Shown: one piece after another, positions 1-5,135 of the stretch
How the letters are laid out: each line of letters opens with the position of its first letter
Position numbering within the stretch: position 1 is the stretch's first letter
Assembly (NCBI GenBank): GCA_009996555.1
Contig: JAACZX010000564.1
Location: 1 to 5,135, forward strand
Direction: 5' to 3'
Source of the DNA: Chitinophagaceae bacterium
GTDB lineage: Bacteria; Bacteroidota; Bacteroidia; Chitinophagales; Chitinophagaceae
DNA: 5,135 bases
Position numbers and translations under genes: made by a program
The notes under the pieces: model-generated
What the model was told of the DNA's origin: nothing
The model's input: only the letters and a program-made list of their open reading frames with translations
Database searches by the model: none

Positions 1-2
1 AA

Positions 3-71
3 TTAAAAGAAGGCGTTTGCCAAAGTATGAATGCTTCCATTCTAATGAAGAAGATCGGGATTGAACTGTGA
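3..71 (+). CDS. Possible 3' end of an unrecognised gene
   Basis: A frame enters from the left edge and stays open for 22 codons to a TGA at 69-71. The visible C-terminus ends in NASILMKKIGIEL. I do not recognise the protein and propose no function. A second plus-strand frame (from base 2 to a TGA at 62-64) is also open for 20 codons, so the frame choice is uncertain. I favour this one because its residues look more like a normal mixed, partly hydrophobic protein end, while the other is very rich in charged residues. The gene would converge on rseP, which fits the terminator-like hairpin between them. Confidence 0.35.
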   Translation, partial: LKEGVCQSMNASILMKKIGIEL

Positions 72-107
72 AGGCATCTCTGACGTATGATGTAAGAAGC
101 CTCTGAT

Positions 108-146
108 GAATTTAGTTTCTGTTCCATTAATTTAAAAACTGAATTC
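108..146. repeat. AT-rich inverted repeat, possible weak terminator
   Basis: GAATTTAGTTT (108-118) pairs with AAACTGAATTC (136-146) over 11 bp with one G-T wobble and a 17-base loop. It starts 36 bases after the possible plus-strand stop at 71. It is followed by TTCTTCTT rather than a clean T run, and the stem is AT-rich, so it is at most a weak terminator or a transcript-end structure. It could also be chance in AT-rich intergenic DNA. Confidence 0.3.
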
Positions 147-156
147 TTCTTAAAAC

Positions 157-193
157 AAAAATGAGAAAGGATATTGATCGCTTTCTCATTTTT
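157..193. terminator. Bidirectional intrinsic terminator after rseP
   Basis: AAAAATGAGAAAG (157-169) and CTTTCTCATTTTT (181-193) form a perfect 13-bp stem around an 11-base loop. The loop can add three more pairs (GAT 170-172 with ATC 177-179) past one bulged G. Because A and T runs flank both sides, either strand ends in a U tract. On the minus strand it reads TTTTTGTTTT, starting about 31 bases past the rseP stop, which is the better terminator. The same hairpin could end a plus-strand gene converging from the left. The core stem is only moderately GC-rich. Confidence 0.7.
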
Positions 194-224
194 ATGTATG
201 AATTATGTACTTATCAATTCAACT

Positions 225-1589
225 CTACCTGTTCCATCCAAAAAGATCGTTACCATTGGCATAGATCAGTAATCCGAAGAGAATGACCATACCCACGATC
301 TGAGCATACTCCAAAAATTTCTCGTTTGGTTTACGGCCTGTGATCATTTCAATTAATGTAAACAGTACGTGACCGCCATCCAGTGCAGGAATTGGCAACA
401 GGTTCATGAAGGCAAGAATAATACTGAACAACGCAGTAATGCTCCAGAAACTTTCCCAATCCCATACAGGAGGAAAAATTGAACCCATTGATTTAAATCC
501 ACCAACACCTTTGTATGCCCCTGTTTCCGGACGAAGAATGAGCTTGAATTGCTCAATGTAATCACCCAGCTTACTGAATGTTTTTTTAACGCCTGCAGGA
601 AACGATTCAAGGAATGAATATGTTTTATGATCAATTTTAAAATCGCCTGCTGCTGCATAATCTTCAAAGTCAGCAAGACCTAATCCCGTTTTGCCTTCTG
701 CACCAACCTTGGATGTGATCATCACTGTTTCACCCTTACGATCAACTGTGAACTGAACTGTTCCATTCTTCTTTTTTGCCACCAACGGAATCATTTCATC
801 AAAATATACAACCGGAGTAGAATCCACGGCAACAATTCTGTCACCGTCCTTTAAGCCCGAACGGCTGGCGAAGCTTGTATCTTTTTTATCAAACTCACCT
901 ACAAGGGCAGTTACACGCATTTCAATCAAACGTCTTCTGCGTTTGCTTTCTACCAGTTTTCCAACCAGGTCTGTAGGAAAAGTAATTTTCTTTTCTACAC
1001 CGTTTCTGTCAACCACCATTTCCTTTGCAGTAAGTATCTTTTTGTTTACATCATCAAAATACTCAACTGAACTTCCGCCAATGGAAACAATTTTATCTCC
1101 ATTACGCAAACCGGCTTCATACATTAAACTGTCCGTAACCCATACACCGTTCTTTACACTGTTCATTGGTACGGGATTTTCACCCCAAACAAACAGGATC
1201 ATTGCATAAATAATAAAAGCAAGGATTACATTCACCGTTACACCGCCAATCATAATGATCAGGCGCTGCCAGGCCGGTTTGCTGCGAAACTCCCATGGTT
1301 GTGCCGGTAACTTCATGGCTTCTTTGTCCATGCTTTCATCGATCATACCTGAAATTTTCACATAGCCACCTAATGGTAACCAGCCAATACCATATTCGGT
1401 TTCGCCCACTTTCTTTTTAAATAAAGAAAACCATGGATCAAAAAAGAGATAGAATTTTTCTACACGGCATTTAAACCAACGGGCTGTGATATAATGTCCG
1501 AACTCGTGAAATACAATAAGAATGGAAAGCGACAATAATAATTGTGCAGCTTTGATCCCGAATTCGGCCCAGTTAATTGCTAACAACAT
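225..1589 (-). CDS. rseP: RseP-type site-2 intramembrane zinc protease
   Basis: An M50-family metalloprotease of the inner membrane. In known homologues it cuts membrane-bound anti-sigma factors and leftover signal peptides within the bilayer. The protein has 454 residues, close to the 450 of E. coli RseP. The zinc motif HEFGH is at 28-32 in the first membrane segment (about 14-33). A glycine-rich loop, GIGWLPLGGYVKI (67-79), matches the membrane-reentrant beta-loop of the family. Membrane segments are also likely near 108-135, 380-400 and 428-446. Two PDZ domains lie at about 145-200 and 235-290. The second catalytic motif, NLLPIPALDGG (396-406), supplies the third zinc ligand D404. All expected catalytic residues are present. 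The start is fixed by an in-frame TAA at 1599-1601 with no earlier usable start; no Shine-Dalgarno is evident. It lies 92 bases downstream of dxr and is probably co-transcribed with it. No anti-sigma factor or site-1 protease gene lies in the window, so its substrate is unknown. Confidence 0.96.
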   Translation of the reverse strand: MLLAINWAEFGIKAAQLLLSLSILIVFHEFGHYITARWFKCRVEKFYLFFDPWFSLFKKKVGETEYGIGWLPLGGYVKISGMIDESMDKEAMKLPAQPWEFRSKPAWQRLIIMIGGVTVNVILAFIIYAMILFVWGENPVPMNSVKNGVWVTDSLMYEAGLRNGDKIVSIGGSSVEYFDDVNKKILTAKEMVVDRNGVEKKITFPTDLVGKLVESKRRRRLIEMRVTALVGEFDKKDTSFASRSGLKDGDRIVAVDSTPVVYFDEMIPLVAKKKNGTVQFTVDRKGETVMITSKVGAEGKTGLGLADFEDYAAAGDFKIDHKTYSFLESFPAGVKKTFSKLGDYIEQFKLILRPETGAYKGVGGFKSMGSIFPPVWDWESFWSITALFSIILAFMNLLPIPALDGGHVLFTLIEMITGRKPNEKFLEYAQIVGMVILFGLLIYANGNDLFGWNR

Positions 1590-1634
1590 AGTGATAAGTT
1601 AATCCTCGTTTTTCATTTTTTGATATGGAATCAG

Positions 1635-1642
1635 CAAATATC
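1635..1642 (-). promoter_or_regulatory. Weak -7-like element before rseP
   Basis: On the minus strand this reads GATATTTG, one base off the Bacteroidota -7 consensus TAnnTTTG. It lies about 45 bases upstream of the rseP ATG. The best -33 candidate (CTG at 1666-1664, 21 bases upstream) is poor. It may give rseP some expression apart from dxr, but an imperfect 8-mer in AT-rich DNA can occur by chance. Confidence 0.22.
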
Positions 1643-1681
1643 GATGAAAAAAATAAGGCTGTTCAGAAATTTTTGTAAATG

Positions 1682-2848
1682 TTAAAGCTGTATGAGTGAG
1701 GCTGTATAATTCCTTGCTTCAGCATCACTTTCAAAATATTCGTCAAGTGTTGGCTTGGCAATGAACGAAACATGATTCATTGTTTTCTCAATTATATCTG
1801 TCATATCAAGAAAACCTACCCGGTTGCGTAGAAAAGCCCATACGGCAATTTCATTTGCAGCATTCATGATACAGGGAAGATTTCCGCCCTTTTGCAACGC
1901 ATCAATAGCAAGCGCCAGGTTACGGAATGTTTTTAAATCGGGTTCTTCAAATGTGAGTGTATTGATCTTTTTAAAATCGTACCGGGGAAAGTTGTTGCCG
2001 ATCCGCTGCGGAAAAGCCATGGCATATTGGATTGGCAATTTCATATCGGGCAAACCCATTTGTGCTTTGATGCTTCCATCTTCAAACTGCACCATACTGT
2101 GAATAATGCTTTGCGGATGAATAACCACCTGAATTTGCTCCGGCAAAAGATTGAACAGCCATTTTGCCTCGATCATCTCCAAGCCTTTGTTCATTAAGGT
2201 TGCAGAATCAATGGTAATCTTTGCGCCCATGCTCCAGTTGGGGTGTTGCAATGCATGATCCCGTTTTACATTAAGCAGAAAGTTTGGTTTACGACCACGG
2301 AACGGACCACCGCTTGCCGTGAGGATAATCTTGTCGATCTTATTCCTGTGTTCGCCTACAAGACATTGAAAAATGGCAGAATGCTCACTGTCAACCGGAA
2401 TAATGGGCACACGGTTTTCCACTGCCTTCTGCATCACAATATCACCTGCCACAACAAGTGTTTCTTTATTGGCAAGTGCAATTGCCTTTTTATTTTCAAT
2501 AGCACGCAAGGTTGGTTTCAACCCGGCAAAGCCAACAATAGCAGCCAGCATCATATCATACGTATCGAAGGCAGCCACTTCTTCCAGTGACTGCTCGCCG
2601 GTAAATACTTTTATGTCGGTTGATGCAAGCGCCTGTTTTACTTTCTCGTATTTCTTTTCATCAACAATTACCACTGCATTTGGATTAAACTGAAGCGCCT
2701 GTGTTACCAGCAGTTCATCGTTTGTATGTGCTGTGAGAATTTCAACTTCAAACAAGTGAGGGTTTGCTTCTATTACATCCAAAGCCTGTGTTCCGATGGA
2801 ACCTGTTGAACCAAAAATGGCTATTCGTTTCTTTTGTTCTTGCTGCAT
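1682..2848 (-). CDS. dxr: 1-deoxy-D-xylulose 5-phosphate reductoisomerase
   Basis: Converts 1-deoxy-D-xylulose 5-phosphate to 2-C-methyl-D-erythritol 4-phosphate with NADPH and a divalent metal, the first committed step of the MEP isoprenoid pathway, in the cytoplasm. The 388 residues compare with 398 in E. coli. The N-terminal Rossmann domain has the dinucleotide motif GSTGSIG (13-19) and ALANKETLV (124-132). The metal site is intact: D153 and E155 in PVDSEHSAIFQ, and E224 in MNKGLEMIEA. Substrate-binding SGG (179-181), the HPNWSMG segment (202-208, with the loop histidine H202), N220 and K221 are also present. The C-terminal helical domain carries NAANEIAVWAF. The start is secure: the first upstream in-frame stop (2873-2875) has no alternative start codon between it and the ATG. 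The gene follows the GH3 gene by 63 bases, and I see no -7 match in that gap, so it is probably read from the GH3 promoter. Confidence 0.98.
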   Translation of the reverse strand: MQQEQKKRIAIFGSTGSIGTQALDVIEANPHLFEVEILTAHTNDELLVTQALQFNPNAVVIVDEKKYEKVKQALASTDIKVFTGEQSLEEVAAFDTYDMMLAAIVGFAGLKPTLRAIENKKAIALANKETLVVAGDIVMQKAVENRVPIIPVDSEHSAIFQCLVGEHRNKIDKIILTASGGPFRGRKPNFLLNVKRDHALQHPNWSMGAKITIDSATLMNKGLEMIEAKWLFNLLPEQIQVVIHPQSIIHSMVQFEDGSIKAQMGLPDMKLPIQYAMAFPQRIGNNFPRYDFKKINTLTFEEPDLKTFRNLALAIDALQKGGNLPCIMNAANEIAVWAFLRNRVGFLDMTDIIEKTMNHVSFIAKPTLDEYFESDAEARNYTASLIQL

Positions 2849-2911
2849 ATCTGGGGAAGTGTGGTGGCAATTTCAGTTGTAAGAAACTGCAACACCTTTC
2901 ATTCTTTCGTT

Positions 2912-4408
2912 TTAATTATCTGCCCATTTCACTAACTCGTCTGCAATTTTACGGTCATTGCTCAAACGGGGTACTTTATTCTGGCCGCCTAATTTACCAA
3001 TACTTTTCATGTAATCGATAAATCCATTCTTTTTCACAGGTGTGATCTTTAAAGGCTGCAAAATATTACCCACTATCAGATCATCATAATAAATATTCTT
3101 ATCACGCAAGTTGTCATTCAGCTTCAGTGCAAATCCTTCCAGGCTGTCAGGCTTGTTTTCAAATTCAATAAACCATTCATGATAGCTCTTGCCCTCACCC
3201 TGCTGAATCATTGGCGCTACGGTAAACTCAGTAATGTGAACATTGGCATCTGCAGCTGCTTTCAACAGGCTCTGCTCCACCTCTTCACCTATTACATGTT
3301 CGCCAAATGCAGAAATGTAATGTTTGATGCGTCCTGTTACTACAATCCGGTAAGGGCTGGTTGAAACAAATTTGACTGTATCACCAATATTATACCCCCA
3401 AAGTCCTGCATTACTATTAATAATAAGTGCATAGTTTTCGCCCACTTTTACATCTTTCAGCGAAAGCCTTGTTGGGTTTTCCTGATGAATTTCACCGGCG
3501 GGAACAAACTCAAAGAAAATACCATCGTTGGTATTTAATAATAATCCTTCCGCCTCCTGCGAATCCTGGAACGCAAAAAAACCCTCGCTGGCGGGAAACA
3601 CTTCAATGCTATCCACTTTCCGGCCAATGCTTTCAAAAAGCTTGGCTTTGTAGGGTTCAAAATTCACCCCACCCTGTATCATTACATTAAAATTGGGGAA
3701 GATGTCGCCCACTTTTTTGCCAGTACGCTTGATCAATTCATCAAAATACATCTGCATCCATGGTGGAATGCCGCTGATGAGGGTCATATTCTGGTTGATG
3801 GTTTCATCAACGATCTTACTCAACTTGGTTTCCCAATCCTCAATACAATTGGTTTCGTAAGAAGGCAATTGATTCGTTCGCAGATATTTAGGAATCAAAT
3901 GATTGGAAATGCCACTTAGCCTGCCTGTGGGTATATCGCCCACACGCTCAAGTTCAGGCGACCCGGAAAGGAAAATAAGCTTGCCATCAAAAAAACGGGT
4001 GTTGCCTGTTTCAGCAGCATAACAAAGAGCTGCATTACGTGCTGTACCAAAATGGTTTCCTACCGATTCTTTTGTGATGGGAATATATTTTACACCGCTG
4101 GTTGTGCCTGATGTTTTGGCGAAATACATGGGCAAGCCCTTCCATAATACATTATGCTTTCCTTCTATTATCTTATCGATCCACGGTCTTAACTGCTCAT
4201 AATCCCGAATGGGTACTGCCTGTTTAAACCCCTCGTAATCATTTACTTGATCCAGCTTTAACTCTTTTCCATACTCAGTGGTTTTTCCCACTTTCAGGAG
4301 TTGTTTCAGTATCTGCTCCTGATCGGCAAGAGCCGAGAGCTTATTTTTCTGGATTGATTTATAGATGTAGCCTGCAAATGGCTTAGCAAGCACTGACTTA
4401 ATTTTCAT
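2912..4408 (-). CDS. GH3-family adenylate-forming enzyme, substrate unknown
   Basis: A 498-residue member of the GH3 (auxin-responsive promoter) family in the ANL superfamily. Plant members adenylate an acyl acid and transfer it to an amino acid; the substrates of bacterial homologues are largely unsettled. Visible motifs, numbered from the ATG at 4408: the ATP-binding P-loop-like KTSGTTSGVKYIP (98-110), FPASEGFF (271-278, the usual xxSEGxx adenine and acyl site), GYNIGDTVKF (338-347, family YxxGD) and YRIVVTGRI (353-361) leading into the mobile C-terminal domain. K471-L482 (GKLGGQNKVPRL) is probably part of the C-terminal lid. There is no signal peptide or membrane span, so it is probably cytoplasmic. 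The frame stays open upstream to a TTG at 4435 that would add nine residues, but that codon sits inside the predicted -7 promoter box, so ATG 4408 is chosen. It is the first gene of a likely operon with dxr and rseP. Family assignment is firm; the reaction is inferred. Confidence 0.92.
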   Translation of the reverse strand: MKIKSVLAKPFAGYIYKSIQKNKLSALADQEQILKQLLKVGKTTEYGKELKLDQVNDYEGFKQAVPIRDYEQLRPWIDKIIEGKHNVLWKGLPMYFAKTSGTTSGVKYIPITKESVGNHFGTARNAALCYAAETGNTRFFDGKLIFLSGSPELERVGDIPTGRLSGISNHLIPKYLRTNQLPSYETNCIEDWETKLSKIVDETINQNMTLISGIPPWMQMYFDELIKRTGKKVGDIFPNFNVMIQGGVNFEPYKAKLFESIGRKVDSIEVFPASEGFFAFQDSQEAEGLLLNTNDGIFFEFVPAGEIHQENPTRLSLKDVKVGENYALIINSNAGLWGYNIGDTVKFVSTSPYRIVVTGRIKHYISAFGEHVIGEEVEQSLLKAAADANVHITEFTVAPMIQQGEGKSYHEWFIEFENKPDSLEGFALKLNDNLRDKNIYYDDLIVGNILQPLKITPVKKNGFIDYMKSIGKLGGQNKVPRLSNDRKIADELVKWADN

Positions 4409-4432
4409 GTCCGAAACCCTGTTTTGAGCACA

Positions 4433-4440
4433 CAAATGTA
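4433..4440 (-). promoter_or_regulatory. Promoter -7 box for GH3-dxr-rseP
   Basis: The minus strand reads TACATTTG, an exact match to the Bacteroidota TAnnTTTG element. Transcription would begin near 4425-4428, giving a leader of roughly 17-20 bases before the ATG at 4408. I find no good TTG/TTTG -33 box at the usual spacing; a TTTG at 4456-4453 is only 12 bases away. It is likely the main promoter of the three-gene minus-strand unit. Confidence 0.5.
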
Positions 4441-4496
4441 ACTTTACAAGCTCAAAGCATCCCGTTAAAATGAGGGCAAATTTTTTAGTGTGAAAC

Positions 4497-4528
4497 TTGT
4501 TTTCAAAGCAATTTTATCCCTACCTTTG
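4497..4528 (+). promoter_or_regulatory. Promoter for rplU-rpmA
   Basis: TTG at 4497-4499 (-33) and TACCTTTG at 4521-4528 (-7, exact TAnnTTTG) are separated by 21 bases, at the upper end of the spacing usual in Bacteroidota. Transcription would start around 4533-4537, leaving only about 13-17 bases before the rplU ATG at 4550. That is too short for a structured regulatory leader. Confidence 0.65.
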
Positions 4529-4549
4529 CAGCCCTAATATTGGAAAGTT

Positions 4550-4852
4550 ATGTTTGCAGTAGTTAAAATAGCCGGTCAGCAATTCAAAGTATCAGAAGGT
4601 CAAAGCCTGTATGTACCTCATATTGAAGGTAACGCTGGCGACCAGGTTGAGTTTTCAGATGTATTGTTTGTTGATACAGATGGAAAAATCAGCGCTGGTG
4701 CTGATGCAAAAGTAAAAGTGAAAGCAGAGATCATTGCTGAGAAAAAAGGTAAAACAGTGATCGCTTTCAAAATGAAGCGTCGTAAAGGTTTCCGTAAGAA
4801 AAGAGGTCACCGTACGCTGTACACACAAATTAAAGTAACTGGTATTGCATAA
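4550..4852 (+). CDS. rplU: 50S ribosomal protein L21
   Basis: L21 binds 23S rRNA in the large ribosomal subunit. The 100 residues match the roughly 103 of the family. It opens with the typical MFAVVKIAGQQFKV beta-strand segment (1-14). The C-terminal basic signature is at 74-98: KMKRRKGFRKKRGHR, then a TQIKVTGI-like strand. The start is bounded by an in-frame TAA at 4535-4537 with no other start codon between. GGAAAG lies only two bases before the ATG, too close to act as a normal Shine-Dalgarno site. It is followed after 55 bases by rpmA, the usual rplU-rpmA pairing, and is transcribed away from the GH3 gene. Confidence 0.98.
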   Translation: MFAVVKIAGQQFKVSEGQSLYVPHIEGNAGDQVEFSDVLFVDTDGKISAGADAKVKVKAEIIAEKKGKTVIAFKMKRRKGFRKKRGHRTLYTQIKVTGIA

Positions 4853-4878
4853 GATCTGAAGTTTTCGCTTCTAATCTT
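4851..4878 (+). other. Imperfect hairpin at the rplU stop codon
   Basis: AAGAT (4851-4855) pairs with ATCTT (4874-4878), and GAAG (4858-4861) with CTTC (4868-4871), around a six-base loop TTTTCG. A 2x2 mismatch separates the two stems. It begins within the rplU stop codon. It is weak and not followed by a T run, so it is not a convincing terminator; it could tune rplU to rpmA read-through or mRNA decay, or be chance. Confidence 0.28.
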
Positions 4879-4900
4879 AAATTTTCAAATTTTCAAATTC
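4879..4900 (+). repeat. Short tandem AAATTTTC repeat before rpmA
   Basis: AAATTTTC occurs at 4879-4886 and 4887-4894, followed by a shortened AAATTC (4895-4900). It ends seven bases before the rpmA ATG. The A/T-rich, unstructured stretch could help ribosome loading where no Shine-Dalgarno exists; this is inference. Confidence 0.4.
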
Positions 4901-4907
4901 TTATAAA

Positions 4908-5135
4908 ATGGCACATAAAAAAGGTGAAGGTAGTGTAAAGAACGGCCGTGATTCACAAAGCAAACGCCTTGGTGTAAAGATCTATGGTGGTCAACCTGCA
5001 ACAGCTGGTAACATCATCATCCGTCAGCGTGGTACACAATACCATCCTGGCAAAAACGTAGGTGTTGGTAAAGACTTTACCATCTTCGCATTAGCTGATG
5101 GTGTTGTTGAATTTAAAAAAGGAAAGAGCGATAAG
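4908..5135 (+). CDS. rpmA: 50S ribosomal protein L27 (3' end outside window)
   Basis: L27 lies in the large subunit, and its N-terminal tail reaches towards the peptidyl transferase centre. The visible 76 residues start [20 protein letters not shown] and continue with the family core [20 protein letters not shown]. The family is usually about 85 residues, so some 9-10 codons are missing beyond the window. The mature-type N-terminus begins at once, without the cleavable extension known from Firmicutes L27. Relative to E. coli (MAHKKAGGS), residues 6-7 are GE instead of AG. There is no Shine-Dalgarno; the start is preceded by TTATAAA, and the nearest in-frame stop is the TAA at 4878-4880. It is co-transcribed with rplU. 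Confidence 0.98.
   Translation, partial: MAHKKGEGSVKNGRDSQSKRLGVKIYGGQPATAGNIIIRQRGTQYHPGKNVGVGKDFTIFALADGVVEFKKGKSDK

Noticed and set aside
71..102. Hairpin AGGC (72-75) with GCCT (99-102)
   Set aside because: Only four pairs around a 23-base loop; expected by chance.
943..1209. Open plus-strand frame of 88 codons inside rseP
   Set aside because: It lies wholly antisense to the strongly supported rseP gene, covering the PDZ region, and its translation shows no recognisable domain.
1622..1642. Inverted repeat GATAT/ATATC between dxr and rseP
   Set aside because: Five A/T-rich pairs and an 11-base loop with no T run; too weak for a terminator or operator.
1824..2693. Several open plus-strand frames of 92-115 codons inside dxr
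   Set aside because: They overlap each other and run antisense to dxr, whose catalytic motifs cover the same bases. No domain is visible in their translations.
2764..3021. Plus-strand frame of 85 codons across the dxr-GH3 gap
   Set aside because: It overlaps the 5' end of dxr and the 3' end of the GH3 gene on the other strand, with no domain and no promoter match.
4409..4549. Structured L21 autoregulatory leader RNA
   Set aside because: Known leaders before rplU in Firmicutes need a longer 5' untranslated region; the predicted start leaves only about 15 bases here, and no stable stem is visible.

Overview
The window reads as a piece of a Bacteroidota chromosome, most likely from the Chitinophagaceae or a close relative. 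Three things point there. The base composition is moderately AT-rich. Start codons lack clear Shine-Dalgarno sequences. Two good matches to the Bacteroidota -7 promoter element TAnnTTTG sit in the one divergent intergenic region. The family assignment is inference from the look of the proteins, without any database search.

Layout, left to right. Positions 1-224 hold the possible 3' end of an unrecognised plus-strand gene (stop at 69-71). Two inverted repeats follow, the second being a perfect 13-bp stem (157-193) that looks like a bidirectional terminator between converging genes. Three minus-strand genes then occupy 225-4408. Read in the direction of transcription they are a GH3-family adenylate-forming enzyme, dxr (DXP reductoisomerase of the MEP isoprenoid pathway) and rseP (site-2-type intramembrane zinc protease). 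Gaps of 63 and 92 bases suggest one transcript, possibly with a weak internal promoter before rseP. Divergently, rplU (ribosomal protein L21) and rpmA (L27, cut by the window end after 76 codons) run on the plus strand.

The gap 4409-4549 carries promoters for both directions. The GH3 promoter match decides that gene's start: an upstream in-frame TTG lies inside the -7 box, so the ATG at 4408 is preferred.

Functionally this is mostly housekeeping: 50S ribosome assembly to the right, isoprenoid precursor synthesis and envelope proteolysis to the left. The one poorly understood gene is the GH3-like enzyme. It keeps the recognisable adenylation motifs, but its substrate cannot be read from the sequence. 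I see no mobile element, CRISPR array, tRNA or rRNA, and no convincing sign of an undescribed system.
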